This document shows, piece by piece, positions 32,697 through 44,514 of a DNA stretch of 64,000 nucleotides. Within the stretch, counting starts at the first letter, position 1. Every line of letters begins with the position of its first letter. The notes under the pieces were generated by a model. It searched no databases. It worked only from the letters and a program-made list of their open reading frames with translations, and was not told the DNA's origin. Source of the DNA: Aquanectria penicillioides (taxonomy: Eukaryota > Ascomycota > Sordariomycetes > Hypocreales > Nectriaceae). Made by a program: the position numbers and the translations under genes. Where the stretch lies: assembly GCA_003415625.1 (NCBI GenBank), contig PYIU01000010.1:558001-622000 (forward strand), given 5' to 3'.

Positions 32697-34390
32697 TCAC
32701 AGGAAGGAAGGGTTGGCGTTGGTGAGCAGCTGCTCAAAGTAGGCCTGGAACCACGTTCCGGCTTCGGGTGCTGGTCTAAAGTGAAGGTGAGTCACCGTTA
32801 GCATCAAGTTTCCAATGGTACATAATGGGGAGGTGCATGAAAGGAGATTGACTTACTGAAGAGCATCGCTGTAGCCGCAGTGGTAGTCATATCGGGTAGC
32901 GCTGCTGTTTGAGGTTCCATCGGATTCACCACCTGGCTTAACCCAGACAAAGGCGTCCAGGAGAGTCTCTCCTGTGTTGGCCGTGGGTCGAGTGCCGAAT
33001 CCAGTGCCCTTTGCGTTGCACCAGTCTCCCCATTGGGATTGGCCAGTGGGTTGCTTTCCAGAGCGGCCTTGGTCCGTGATAAATCGTGCACCAGTCCAGC
33101 CGTTCGCCTCCAGAAGTGGTCCCATTACGTTGACGTATCCTTTCTCATCGTAGACGGAGTTGCCTGAAGTGTAGCTAGGTGCTGAACTAAGGCTCCAGCC
33201 GTTGTAGTTGGCCACATTGGTGGCGAGACCACGGAGTGAAGAGGGCTTTCCAGCGTCTGTGTAGACACCGGCAAAGAGTTGAGCTGCGGGAGACTGGTTT
33301 GCGGGCCAGCCAAGCCATCCTGCATGTCCAGCGTCGAGATACATGGCAACATTAGGAAGGTTTAGGGTGGTGACAGCGTAGTTCGTGAGGCTCAAATAGG
33401 CGTCATGGGCGTTGGAACACTTGGCAACGTTCATGTTGGTGACGAGATTAGCCAACGAGTCGGGTTCTAGGATTATCCTCGTTAGCAGACTGTCATGATG
33501 AGCTAGTCTATCAGCCTCGGGCATGCTTACCAATGACGAGAATAATTCGAATGTCAGAGTAGCTTTGAATGACTGATTTGACAGTATTGATGTAATTCTT
33601 GTACTTGTTGATACCATCATTGGCAAGCGAGTACTCTCCGTTAGAAGCAGCAGCCGCACAGTCACGGTCAGGAAGATCATACACGACAAACTGGCCAGCG
33701 TAGTTACCACCAGCCTTGTTAGCCGCACGAATTTCAGCAAGGGTGTCTTCCATCAGGGACACGTGGTCCAGGGAATCCCTACAAGACTTGTTAGCTACCA
33801 GAGAAATACATAGGCTAGCAATACTCACATCCACTGGAAGGAAGGAACATCGGCGACCTTTGCTGCAGCAGTGGCCATGGCACCAGTAAGACTCGGAATA
33901 GCCAGGGTGCTGACTTCAGAGCGGTAGTAACCGTTGGCCCACAGGTCGACACCAGAGTAGGGGTTGCCTGAGTAGGTGGCGGTGCCAGTTCCAACACTAA
34001 CAGTGGCCTTTGTGGTCGTGGACGACGCAACGGTCGTGGTGGTGCTACCCTTGGTAGCCGAGGCAGTAGCAGAGGTGGTTGAGCTGGCAACGGAACCAGT
34101 TTGAGATGTAGACGCTCCAGATCCAGCGAGACACTGGTAGTAGTAGTCGTTAATCTTGCTGCAGTAGTTTCCAGAGACACAGCAAGTCGCGCCAGTCCAG
34201 TTGATACCGCCACACTGGCCCCTACATAGACAGGTCGCGTTAGAGGTCCTACTGAAGTTGGAGAGGTGTCTGATTTTATCACATACCATTGGCTGGAACA
34301 GGTTTCCCTCTCATGCATAGCCGGCAGGGCAAGTGCCGTGCCTGTGAGGGCGGTGGCACAGAGCCAAAACTTCAACATGCCAACAGCCAT
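32697..34390 (-). CDS. cel6A: Cellobiohydrolase II (GH6) with N-terminal CBM1, secreted
   Basis: Exons on the minus strand: 34390-34287, 34221-33829, 33778-33531, 33466-32857 and 32775-32697; 477 residues. A signal peptide ([19 protein letters not shown]) is followed by a CBM1 cellulose-binding module ([14 protein letters not shown]...YYYQCL) whose codon for Trp is split by intron 1, then a Ser/Thr-rich O-glycosylated linker (about residues 85-125). The GH6 catalytic domain shows [18 protein letters not shown] with the catalytic acid region, [22 protein letters not shown] and [12 protein letters not shown]. The enzyme releases cellobiose from cellulose chain ends outside the cell. Length and domain order match Trichoderma Cel6A/CBH2-type enzymes. 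All splice sites are canonical. Confidence 0.93.
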
Positions 34391-36112
34391 GTCTGTGGTA
34401 AGTTGATGGAGCTCGAACCAGGGATAGAATGGTACACTTTCTGGTTAAGTGATTGATAGATGCGTGGATAGTAGAGAAGAGTCGCCAACTTTCGAGTCCT
34501 CGTGATAGTCGTTATATACTGTGAATGAATAAACGCTGACAGCCAGTCGTATACTGCACATGATGCTTTTCGGAAGCACGGCTACATCTCAACCCACGTC
34601 GCTTACGACCAGGTGGCATCGAACCGTCATCAGGGCGGAAATGTAACAGAACTATTGGAAGATCTGGCTTCTACTATCCGCCAAGCCACATAGTCTAGAT
34701 GAAGCTCGGATCAGACGGGAAGTTAACCGAAGATTTATTCCTGCAGGCAGAGAAAACAGGACACACAGCACCCGCAACCGGGAATGGGCTGAGGCACGCG
34801 CATGATCAGCGGCGCATGTCGATATGCCGACGAGGGCACCCAACAACCGCGTGGCATCGGTCGGAGCATAAAGCGATAAAGCCGCATGCTAACAGAAACT
34901 TTCCGGGTGTTGAGGTCTGCCAGGTGGTCAAGGACGGCGAGAAAGGTGGCAAGACTCCGACGTCAACACAGGCCCGATGCAGCTGATCTCGGAGGCCTTC
35001 TTCCTCGAGACACCCAATTAGGAAATGAATGATTGAGCAGGACGTGTACTCATGCAAGGGGAGCAAATTCCCCCGGAAAGCTTAACCTACGAGCCGGCTC
35101 CCAGACCCACCAACCAGCCTTTTGTCACGGAACAGAGAGAATTAGGAAACTCGGACGACAAGGCCGAATCTGGTTTCAGCCGGGACTGCAACGGTGTTTC
35201 TGTTTCACGCGACTTGGTTGGCTAGCAAATGACCACTGCCCAGCTTTTTGAGTTCTAACTCCGTCGTACGGATAGTCGGATCTTATTTACAATGCGCTCA
35301 CTGCGAAGCTGCGACAGGGAGCGTCATTAATAACTATAAAACGCCGTCAGCTAATCATCAACCCAACCCCCTCGGATGGGAAAGGAGGGGCTATCCGGAA
35401 CGACGGCTAGACAGCCCACCTTTAGTGCCGGCCCGATATATATGTGACATTCAATTGCATGGCGTGCGCTCATGTTGGTCGACCTTGGCTGATGTGCTGG
35501 GCCAGTGGGGATGTTGGGGGGGATGAACCTTCAAGAATTGCCGAGCTGGTTAGTGTTTCAAAATCACACCGCTTCATCCTGAAATTTAAAATTGTCGTCA
35601 CAGTCAATCATGTCATGAGACTGCTGACAGTTGTTATCCTGGAACATACCAGACGAAACTTGTTACTGCCATAGAGCAGAATGCTTGATTACTAATTTCG
35701 AAGTGCATCATCATCAATGTCCATCTTGACTCCAACGTGTGTAAATAAATGAAGAGAGTGATAGTCAACACGCGGATTGGATAATGTACAGCAACAGCGA
35801 ATCATGTTCAAGTTATTAAGAGCCGTAGATTTGACACCACGTCCGTTTGCTAGTGACATTCATACAATAATTTCCAGTTTCCCGACTTTGCATCCACGAC
35901 CGTCATCATTATCACAACGCGCCGTTCCTCCTTTTCAATCCCCGAGTGTCCATTTACTCCCTCACATCACACATCTGGTTTTTGACGTGTTGCGCCTGTC
36001 TGTTGACATGATTTGCGATGACGCTGTGGCGCACGCAATGGCAATTACCCGGAGACAGATTTTCCAGCATGGCACGTCTGCTTACATATAGATCTCGTCG
36101 TCGACTTGGCCT
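34391..36112. other. Long intergenic region upstream of the cellobiohydrolase
   Basis: 1.7 kb with only short frames on both strands. None shows domain character or splice structure. The part next to 34390 must hold the cellobiohydrolase promoter; I could not assign individual carbon-control sites with confidence. Confidence 0.4.
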
Positions 36113-37567
36113 TCAAAAGATTCCAAAACAACCTCTTGGCTTCTTTTTGGGGGCCTTATTAGGAGGGCTCTCAGTTGACATCGAACTCGTCGACCCCATG
36201 GCAGCGTTGTTTCGCTTCGGTGGATACGGTCCAGCTTGGTTCTGAGCTGCGAAGTTGTAAAAACCCTGCGTCTCTGCACTAGGCACATCATTTCTTCTTG
36301 TCCCAGGACCATAGCCCGGTGGGAGAGGCCGCGCTTGCTGTCTAGCCCTAGCGGCTGCCATCCTAGCTCTGTCATCTCTTGTTTGAGCTGAAGGAAATGT
36401 GGCTGGCTTTTGCGGAGGCCGATGGGCCATTGACATTTCTGAGCCTTGAAGCCTGTCCCTCCTCGCGACTGGAGGAGGCACTGCTGGTGGTCGTGAGGGG
36501 TTCGTCCATGTCCCTGATTTGGCCATTCCTTCTCGCTTTGGCATTGGACGGAGAGACGGCGGAGGTTGAACGGGTGGTTTTGAAGCCTTCGAAATCCACA
36601 ACTCCCATTCTGCACAGGAGGTTGCACTGCCCATCGGTCTGCGATCTGCGATAATGAGTACCTGGGATTCCGAGTCCATTGCTGGGCCAGGTCTCTGCAT
36701 CTCGAAGCGCCAGTAGTCAAGTAGGCATGCCACTTTATATTCCCCCTGTGGCTCGAATGAAGCACCATACCCGCCGACCCTGGCTCGGTTTGCTGCCACT
36801 TCAAACGGATTTTGCCATTGATCCCAACTTGCATCTCTTCGATGCGGCGGCGTTGTATAATGACTCCGAAAGTCAGCTGAAAGCTTTTCCATGACATCGA
36901 TATCTTGCAGCATTTTCTGCGAGCAAGTCTGTTGGAGGTGTCGGTGATGGTTGAACCTTACGCTTCTGCCAAAATCGTCTAAACCATCAAGATACCCAAA
37001 GCGTGGTGCAGTCGCTGTAACAGTAAATACTGAATGCTCCTCATGGAATATGATGCATGGTGCTACCCCGGCACAATATGGTGCCGCTGTTTCCGGGCTA
37101 GTCGTCTTGATGCGTGTTTCCAACTGGATAAGAACGTCTCTCAGTGGCTTAATGCTCCCCCAATCATTAGAGCGAACCCCAATGCGCAGTTTACTAAAAC
37201 CTTTTGCAATTATCTGTAAAAGAACTGTCAATGGGCAGAGACATTGATACTGTTGTGCAGTCATGTGTGTTGGGAGTGAGTGCTTGTCGCTAGCAATAGG
37301 AAGGCCTTCAAAGTCTGCCTGTGGGTAAACTTTCAGCACATTGCGACGGAGAAGGCTGAGCGTAAACTTCAAGTCATTGATCATGTTCCGCAATGAAGTG
37401 ATTTCGATGTTCTGCACAAAATGCGACAGGAGAGTTCTCGTCACCACCTGTTGCGCTACGTCTAAAATGACGTTGTAGTTGTGCTCTGTGTCCTTGATTT
37501 CCTTAATCACGTCCTTGACCTTCCCCGACAGTTTTTTAATTTTCAGGATATTGGTTGGGCGATTCAT
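36113..37567 (-). CDS. Hypothetical protein with helical N-terminus and Pro/Arg-rich tail, 484 aa
   Basis: Intronless. The N-terminal roughly 160 residues are helical and heptad-like (ILKIKKLSGKVKDVIKEIKD), similar in look to fungal NACHT/ankyrin-associated N-terminal helical domains but without a recognisable motif. The middle (about 170-290) contains CIIFHEEHSVFTVTATAPRFGYLDG and a conserved-looking GGYGASFEPQGEYKVACLLDYW. The tail from about 330 is Pro/Arg/Ser-rich and disordered, ending KKKPRGCFGIF; the single Cys four residues before the end next to a basic patch hints at membrane lipidation, though it does not match a strict CaaX box. Function unknown. Confidence 0.62.
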   Translation of the reverse strand: MNRPTNILKIKKLSGKVKDVIKEIKDTEHNYNVILDVAQQVVTRTLLSHFVQNIEITSLRNMINDLKFTLSLLRRNVLKVYPQADFEGLPIASDKHSLPTHMTAQQYQCLCPLTVLLQIIAKGFSKLRIGVRSNDWGSIKPLRDVLIQLETRIKTTSPETAAPYCAGVAPCIIFHEEHSVFTVTATAPRFGYLDGLDDFGRSVRFNHHRHLQQTCSQKMLQDIDVMEKLSADFRSHYTTPPHRRDASWDQWQNPFEVAANRARVGGYGASFEPQGEYKVACLLDYWRFEMQRPGPAMDSESQVLIIADRRPMGSATSCAEWELWISKASKPPVQPPPSLRPMPKREGMAKSGTWTNPSRPPAVPPPVARRDRLQGSEMSMAHRPPQKPATFPSAQTRDDRARMAAARARQQARPLPPGYGPGTRRNDVPSAETQGFYNFAAQNQAGPYPPKRNNAAMGSTSSMSTESPPNKAPKKKPRGCFGIF

Positions 37568-38481
37568 CGTGTTCGCTTTCGAGTCTTGGCAGTGGGTTTT
37601 GCGGAAATTTCGTCTTTAACGAAGTGTTTTCAGGCTACCTTTTCAGTAGTAAGTATATTGGCAAATCTCCCTTTTATTTGCCTTGGAAGTCACAGATGCT
37701 TAGATTTCATGGTCAGTCTAGGTTATGAGTGCCGTCGATTGCATGAACCCACCAACCACAGTCCAAGTGCAATGAATTGAATGAGGTGGACCAGCCACGG
37801 TATTCGATGGAAGCAAAAGCGTAGTTGCGATTTGAAACAAGAAGGACACAGAATGTCTATGATAGGCGTTACGGGAAATTTTCTCCTTCTTGACTCGGAG
37901 GAGAAGTTGCTCTTATCTTGGGAAGCTACACTACGAAATGCATGTTGGCTCACGAGCACGTAAGTGTTATCACTTCCACCCGCCCGAACTCGTAAGATCG
38001 TAGCCAACATAAACTCCTCTGGCCGTGGTCAAGGCCCAGCATGAAACGTGATGTTGTGGGTCAGGCCTGTAAGAGAGTCGATATAAACGCCCTCCAATTG
38101 TGACGCAGGGCAAATGCTCGGGGCGCTTAAATAGGACCGCACCAGGTCGAAAACCCACAGTTATCAACGGATGATTCCTGGGGCTGTAGCATAAATATAG
38201 GTCTTGCCAAGGGCCTACCAACATCATAATTCGCATCAGGTTACGCGCTACCAGCTTCCAATCACATCACAGCGGGGCCCTGTTAGGCGCCCTTTGTGAT
38301 TACACACCTGACACGGCTGGGCGCCTAAATGGTGGCTGAGCCCCGTCGCAGCCATCATCATCACCTTCATTGTCGCCTTCATCATTAACCCACAAAAGTT
38401 ATCAACAATTCTGACAAACTTTCGTTTCCATCCAATCTACCGTTTCGTTTTCTTCTGTTGCAATTTAGTCGCCTCGACATC
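37568..38481. other. Intergenic region
   Basis: About 0.9 kb between two divergent orphan genes. It probably holds both promoters; no gene or known site is supported. Confidence 0.4.
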
Positions 38482-39644
38482 ATGGCTGACTCTGACTCGC
38501 GCGAACACCCAGAACTTGAGCCTAAGAAATGTAGCATCGGTCCCGAGATTGAGTGTCTTGGAGGCACATTCAATACCGTAAATAAAATGAACCCGGAGCT
38601 AATTCGTCTACTCTAGATACTACCGAGTCCTCGGAGCTTGAAGGTGTCGCTGGCAGGTACAGTTTCTCAGACTCTGACACAGAGTTCCACGATGATGTGA
38701 CGGAGACGAAGAGAGAGTGGCATGATGACCACTGGGACCTCGTCGTCGAAGGGAATGTGTGGGATTTCAATGATCTCGAAGTGTGGGCATGGGCGGAGCA
38801 CTGGATTCACAGGCACTCCCCGTCCAGCGCGAAACTAGAACTCGATGAGGGCACCCAGGACTGGTTGAAGGGTTTGCCACATGCTCGACGAGACAATGCT
38901 CATGAACAACTGCGTCAACCACGGAATGCAGGTGCGACCTCGATTCCGCTGTTTGAAGCAGAGAATGGCGATGAGTATCAACTTGGATTGACCTCTGGTG
39001 GCTGGGTTTTGGCAAAAGTATATTGCCCGGTCCAGCTGGGAAGTCTGAAAAGGGTCCACGACGTCTTCCGGCTCAAATCTCGAAGTGCTGGGCCCGGTAG
39101 CCAGACAAATTCTACTTCTCCGCCTATTCCGAACTTCGCCATATGCATTGGCCACCTCAAGGTCAGGACTACGGCCCGATCTGATAGTTTCGGGCCAGAT
39201 CCTTTAACGGAACTTTCGGGTTATGAAGTGATTGTGGACGTCGAAAAGGACGATTTGCCTGTCTGGATCGTTGCCCCACGCCTTCAGCTGAAATCGCGTA
39301 TCCAAAACCTAGAGAGGTGTCCCCCTCTCCAAATCTTCAATGGTCTCATGGCCACTGACGAGGGCGGTTACGATATCGCATGTATCGCATCTTCAATCCA
39401 CAATCTAAGTGCGCGAAAGCCTGACCCAGGAGCCTTGAAGTTTGAGGATGCTTGCGAACTGGTACGCAAAACTCGAGCCAATATTGACCCGATAACGGTA
39501 AAATTGAGCACAGAAGCCGCTGAAAGATTTTTTCGGGGTGAGCCAGTTGATCAGCCTACATCATCGACGGCAGGCATCCTGCAAGGACTCCGAGGAGAAC
39601 TAAAGAGGGTTTGGGATTTCTTGAAAAGGGGATCTCGAAATTAA
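38482..39644 (+). CDS. Hypothetical acidic protein, probably two exons, about 358 aa
   Basis: The coding frame is clear from about 38617 to 39644 but has no ATG near its 5' end. Starting from the ATG at 38482, a phase-1 intron 38531-38616 (donor GTAGCA, branch GCTAAT, acceptor CTCTAG) joins an acidic first exon to the main frame. The more obvious donor GTAAAT at 38577 would be out of phase. The N-terminal 90 residues are rich in Asp/Glu/Ser and Trp (WDFNDLEVWAWAEHWI). The centre has a beta-rich stretch (DEYQLGLTSGGWVLAKVYCP). No domain recognised, no membrane segment or signal peptide. Confidence 0.55.
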
Positions 39645-41869
39645 GGACCATTTTCTTTTAATTGTGTATGATAGTATGAAAGAAATATTGATGTCTGAGA
39701 CAAGGTTGAGCGACTGGAAATGTAAATGGCTATAGGGTAGCTAAAGTGGCTGAGAATGAGACGGAGCATTTGTTTGTAGATGGATCCAGAACACTTTCGT
39801 TTAATTTTATTGGTCGATTTCCAATATTTGGTGATTCATAAATTTTGTGAATTGACTATTTCTTTCCTTTTTTGCTTTGATGTAATGCTTGACGAATAGT
39901 TTATCTGAGCTGGGTTTTAGGGTGCTTACCCCATTGTGAAAATGCTGGTTTAATTTCTCTAGGAACTACTGGTAGCGCGGTATCATAGCAACTAATTTTG
40001 AATTAGAGAAAAAGAAGCCAAAGAACGGAGCCTGGATACTGTCATTTTGGTTGAATTTTCTATGGTAATGCCATTTTAATGAGGGCGAGGCAGACACCCA
40101 GAGTCAGGCTTGTCCATGGTTTATCAAACTTTCGCGCGTCTTACATCATCACACTAAGCGGGATTTCTAACCCAGGTTTATCATAAGTTCATCGCCTACA
40201 CGGTGGCAGAGATTCTGACATTCCGGGTGAGTAAGTCGTGGCTACTTATGTGGGACTTCGTGTGTTCGCTAATTTATACCCCTGACTTGAACACGAGCGG
40301 GGAGAAGCATTACTCGACAGCATTGGGTCCCACTAGAATCTCTATCATGATCTCATTGCTTCTAGGTTGAGGCCTTTATTTCTAATGAGTGTCTAATATG
40401 TGGACTGGATGGTATTGGATTACGATAGTTCAAGCTGGACCTCCGGAACGACAGAAAAGAAGCGGTCTTATCGCAGCCTGGTTACAAAATATAGAAGAGA
40501 GATAATGCTGAGAATGATGAAATACTGCTTGGTGGAAGGAGGTGCAAAAATAAATCCATGCACGGTGGGCTGCCCCTACGAATGGTTGCGCTAGATCGGG
40601 AATGGAACAGAGCTAGAACTACTAGCTTAGGTAATTGTAGTGGTGTAGCCTAGAGTATCTGGAGCTAGCCACAGTGGTAGAGCCGAAGACGACATGACTT
40701 GGTCTTTGTTAATGTGGAAACTGCGGGTATTAAACTATTCCAGAGACCCAGAGTGCTCTTCCGCCTTGGCTTCGGTGAAGCTTCAATGGCATCTGGAGAC
40801 ATGCGGATCACTACCCACATGTAAGAGCTTTTATCAACATTCTAGACGCTCATCTGAAGCTTGCAAGGTGATGACGCGGACACTTTACCACAATACGCCA
40901 AAGGCTTACTGAGCCACAGTGAGGTGTCGGGGTCGCCGTGTGATGGAGTTTGACAGCTTGGATCTAGTTTGTTGATACACCTTACGGGCCGCCCGGCATC
41001 TGCCACTTTCAGGTACTTGGCTCACCGATCTCCACTTTTAGTCACGCTATCAACAGCCATATCCAGGCAGTGAGCGATGAATGCCATTGTTCTGATCAGC
41101 AAAAAGAGACTAGGATGGCAGAATAGTTCTGGAATGTTTCGTTAGTAAACAAAGGATTAGTAAGAATGATTGAAAAAGAAAACCAAAAACAAAAATAAAA
41201 GAAGCCTGCCTAAAGCACCTGCTTGGAGATGTGTCTACTGCTGAGGGACCACTGTTCTGCTCCTAGCTCGCGTCCGTTCACTCTATGCCTCATCATCACG
41301 GTCGCCTATCAATAGAATCCGTACTCATTTATGGCTGTTCCTTGACCTGTATTGAACTATCAATTTTTTCTTTTCTGATGAAAATCATGGAGCTCTGTCT
41401 GTAGGTCATTGCAAATTTAGTCATGTTTCACCACTGATCACCAGGCGCCCACTTTTTGCCTCATCCGTCATACATGTCAGAATGCGCCACGATGGAGGCA
41501 GGCGTCGAACTTTATCCGCGTGTTAACTAGATCAAGATCTGGCGACAGTGATGCCAACAACGCGCTAGAGGCCCGGCCATCCATGGCATTGCTAGACGAC
41601 GCCAATCGGAAATGTCCGTCAAGCTTAACTATTGCTTTGTAGTCATGGCTCTGGCTTATTGTATGGTGCGACGAGGGAAGACTACGCCAACATCGAGCTA
41701 GTAGAAATGCTCAGAGGAGGGTAAGGGACATGGAAAGGAGTATAGACAACATAAATAAACTCCATGTCGCAATTGCCAAGTTACTACAACTTTCCCCGAA
41801 TACTACAAAAAGCATTGGTTCACCAACATACACACTCCTTTTTCACACTTTTGTCTACACTCATTTACA
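39645..41869. other. Long intergenic region, no supported gene
   Basis: About 2.2 kb, AT-rich in parts (39780-40060). Only frames under 75 codons are present, without splice or domain support. A TATA-like ATAAATAA lies at 41751, 119 bp before the small secreted protein gene, and is the only element worth naming. Confidence 0.4.
41751..41758 (+). promoter_or_regulatory. TATA-like element of the small secreted protein gene
   Basis: ATAAATAA 119 bp upstream of the ATG at 41870, followed by a pyrimidine- and CA-rich leader (CACCAACATACACACTCC) typical of strongly expressed fungal genes. Confidence 0.4.
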
Positions 41870-42163
41870 ATGAAGACTCTCACCGTCATCCTCGCCTTGT
41901 TCATTGGCAGCACAATCGCCATTCCCATCGCCGGCACCACTCAAAGTGCTTCCCCTACAGTCGCGACCGGGAGTCTGGCTCCTGTTGGCGATCGAAAACC
42001 CCTACCGGGTGGGTATGCGCTCATAAAAGCACCCCCTGCCGAGGTCAAGGAGGCTGCTGCCTCTCAAAGCGCCCAAGTCAATGGTGTTCCTCAAGACACC
42101 AAGATCACCGATGTTCCGAAGCTTGCCAACATCAACACCGAGCATCCACCTTCTTCTTCTTAA
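41870..42163 (+). CDS. Small secreted protein, 97 aa, cysteine-free
   Basis: Starts MKTLTVILALFIGSTIAIPIAG: a classic signal peptide with cleavage likely after TIA or IPIAG. The mature part is about 77-80 residues, Pro/Ala/Ser/Thr-rich, with no cysteine and no predicted helix bundle, ending PPSSS. Most fungal small secreted effectors are Cys-rich, so this is an intrinsically disordered secreted peptide or a peptide precursor. The ATG has an ideal context (TTTACAATGA) and an upstream leader with TATA-like box. Intronless. Neighbours give no clue; role unknown. Confidence 0.65.
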   Translation: MKTLTVILALFIGSTIAIPIAGTTQSASPTVATGSLAPVGDRKPLPGGYALIKAPPAEVKEAAASQSAQVNGVPQDTKITDVPKLANINTEHPPSSS

Positions 42164-43339
42164 GAGTCGAATTCGAAAACGACAACTACAGCTTGTGTAA
42201 TCAGGCGCTACGGGGATTGGATTTCGGATGTGCATCTATGTATTCGGAGTTTGGGATGTGATGCGGATAGTATCGTATTAGCGTGGGTTTGTGAGGATTT
42301 CATCAGATTTCAAGGAACAGAGGAAACAAATACATACGAAAGTTTGCACATAAAACTGAGGAATGCCCGATGAAAGTCAGAGCGGCGTAAGATGGGCTTA
42401 GAGAGCCATGGATGATGATGCCATATCGATGTGCTCACTTCCCTGCAGCTGCGCTGAACTGAGCTGTTCGGAACCACCTTCAGCATTCAAGATCCCCAAT
42501 TCCTTCTAAATAGTTCTAATCCCGCCAATATTCCGTAATTTGACCAGCCATGGCATCTGGCTCTTGCAAAACCACGACTGTGTATCCTAGTTGAATGAAG
42601 TCTATACCTGCTTTACAGCCCAAGGAAGTCGTCATGATCTCACTTGGTGACATCTCTCTTCCATTCCGGCGAGGCATGCAGGTTTGTTGGATCATGAGAA
42701 TTTGCAAATAGTATCCAATTGTTTAGGGTTGTGGTCATCCCCCATTTTCCTGGTCTCTACGATTGTTGATTTAGGCTTCACCAGTGCCTTCACCCAGCTT
42801 TGCCTTGTCAAACTGCTCCTTGACCTTCAATACACATTTTCTCACTCATACTCGGTCATGTGGTATAGATCTTGGGATTGTCCCTTGGTCTTGGGATGCA
42901 GAATCAGCCTCATCCTCTGGTCTTGAGTGGGCAGTCCTATGAAAAGCTGATGGTCTAATCAAACATGGGATGGCCATGTTTTTTAGATTGGCCAATCCAC
43001 GCCTTGAATTCGGTGGTGGCAATACCAAACCATGTCGCAATGACAATGTCTTATCGTAGTAGAGATGATGTAGCAGCCCTTTGCCAACTGAATTTTCAAG
43101 ACTTGTGCAAATGCCACTCTCGACGCGTTGAGGTTGGACAAGACACCTTTTCTCTGCATGAGGCGTTACGTGTATTGCCACTATACACGGCAACAGAGAA
43201 GAAAGTGCGAAGAAAGAAAAACAGAAGAGGAAGACAAAAGTGCTTGCGAAATTGTTGTTCACAACCATCTTCAGAATTAATCTTGCATCATATGTGGAAT
43301 ATGACAACCTTTTCTCGACCCGTGGACACGTGTGCCATT
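42164..43339. other. Intergenic region upstream of the epimerase pseudogene
   Basis: No intact gene. The longest frame (minus strand, 233 codons to 43547) runs antisense through the epimerase remnant and is a shadow. If the epimerase once had an upstream exon it is no longer recognisable here. Confidence 0.4.
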
Positions 43340-44311
43340 TCCCATTTCCCAGAGGCAGATTCTTGTGACCGGAGGCGCGGGGTTCATTGGTTCGCATCTC
43401 GTCGACGCGCTCTTGTCTGAAGGTGGTTGGCAGGTCGTGGTTGTGGACAACTTTGATGACTTTTACTCTCCAGAGATCAAACGCGTCAATATCGCGACGC
43501 ACTTTTCGAACCCCAGTTTCAAACTGTGCGAGACAGATATTCGACAACGAGACTCATTACGGGCTGCCTTTGCCTAGAGCAACTTCACGGCCGTTGTTCA
43601 TCTCGCTTCACGTGCTGGGGTGCGGCCGTCCATAGACACGCCAGCTGACTACATCGATACTAATGTCGTTGGCACCTTGAACCTCCTCGATTGCGCCAAA
43701 GAGTTTTGTGTAAAGAAGTTTGTTTTCGGCCCTTCATCAAGTGTCTATGGTCTTAATGTAAAGGAAGGTTCCATTTCCTGAGCGCGATGAAACAACGCAG
43801 CCCATCTCTCCATATGCGGCGTCAACGGCGGCGGGCGAACTGATGTGCCACACCTACTCGCATCTCTACGGAATTTGATGTATCTGTCTGCGATTTTTTA
43901 CTGTTTACGGAGCACGGCAGCGACCTGACCTGGCAATATACAAGTTTGCTAAGCTGATCTGTGGTGGAAAGCCGATCCCTGTATGTGGTGATGGCACGAG
44001 CCGCCGTGATTACACATTCGTTGATGAAATCATCCATGGGATCCGCGCTGCAATTGACTTTACGAGGTCAAATTATGGAATGATCAACCTTGGAGAGTTT
44101 AAGATAATACCATTAGTCCAGTATAATTAATTTGCTGGAGAACAGTCTTGTTCGGAGTGCAACGATCGATTGGCATGAGGCACAACCGGGTGATGTTTTA
44201 ATGACGTATGCGGATATCTCAAAGGCCCGGTGGCTGCTGGATTATTCACCAGCAACTAGTAATCAGGAGGGGATTCCAAAATTCGTTGAATGGTTTCTGG
44301 ATCAAAAATGA
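43340..44311 (+). pseudogene. Decayed NAD-dependent sugar epimerase (UDP-glucuronate 4-epimerase-like)
   Basis: Fragments in several frames rebuild the order of an extended short-chain epimerase: the NAD-binding ILVTGGAGFIGSHLVDALL, VVVVDNFDDFYSP, AVVHLASRAGVRPSI, FVFGPSSSVYG, a [10 protein letters not shown] active-site region, [23 protein letters not shown] and a C-terminal [20 protein letters not shown]. Lesions: no start ATG, an in-frame TAG at 43575-43577, a frame change near 43760-43770, a TGA at 43876-43878 and further frame changes near 44100-44140. The YxxxK catalytic Lys is a Thr (ACG). The close fit to bacterial CapI/WbpP-like epimerases suggests bacterial descent, but this needs a database search. 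Clearly non-functional. Confidence 0.85.
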
Positions 44312-44514
44312 AAACATCTTGGAGATTTATTGTGTTGTAATTTTACGTCCCAGCATTTATCAGGTGGTTTTGGCATGGCTGGTCCTTAATACCACAATCA
44401 GGTCTCACTGTATCTAAAAAGCTAACCACTGGGTGAACTACCGGTAATACTAATCAAACATATATAGAAAAAGGACCGGGGACTTCTGAAAACATGTTGA
44501 TTGACTGATCAACC

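Noticed and set aside
34652..35674. Short frames upstream of the cellobiohydrolase
   Set aside because: None exceeds 100 codons and none shows splice sites, signal peptide or motif.
36082..36897. 271-codon minus-strand frame in another phase
   Set aside because: Shadow of the 484-residue frame on the same strand, which has a balanced composition and a natural start and stop.
42846..43547. 233-codon minus-strand frame
   Set aside because: Runs antisense through the epimerase motifs; a by-product of that gene's base pattern.
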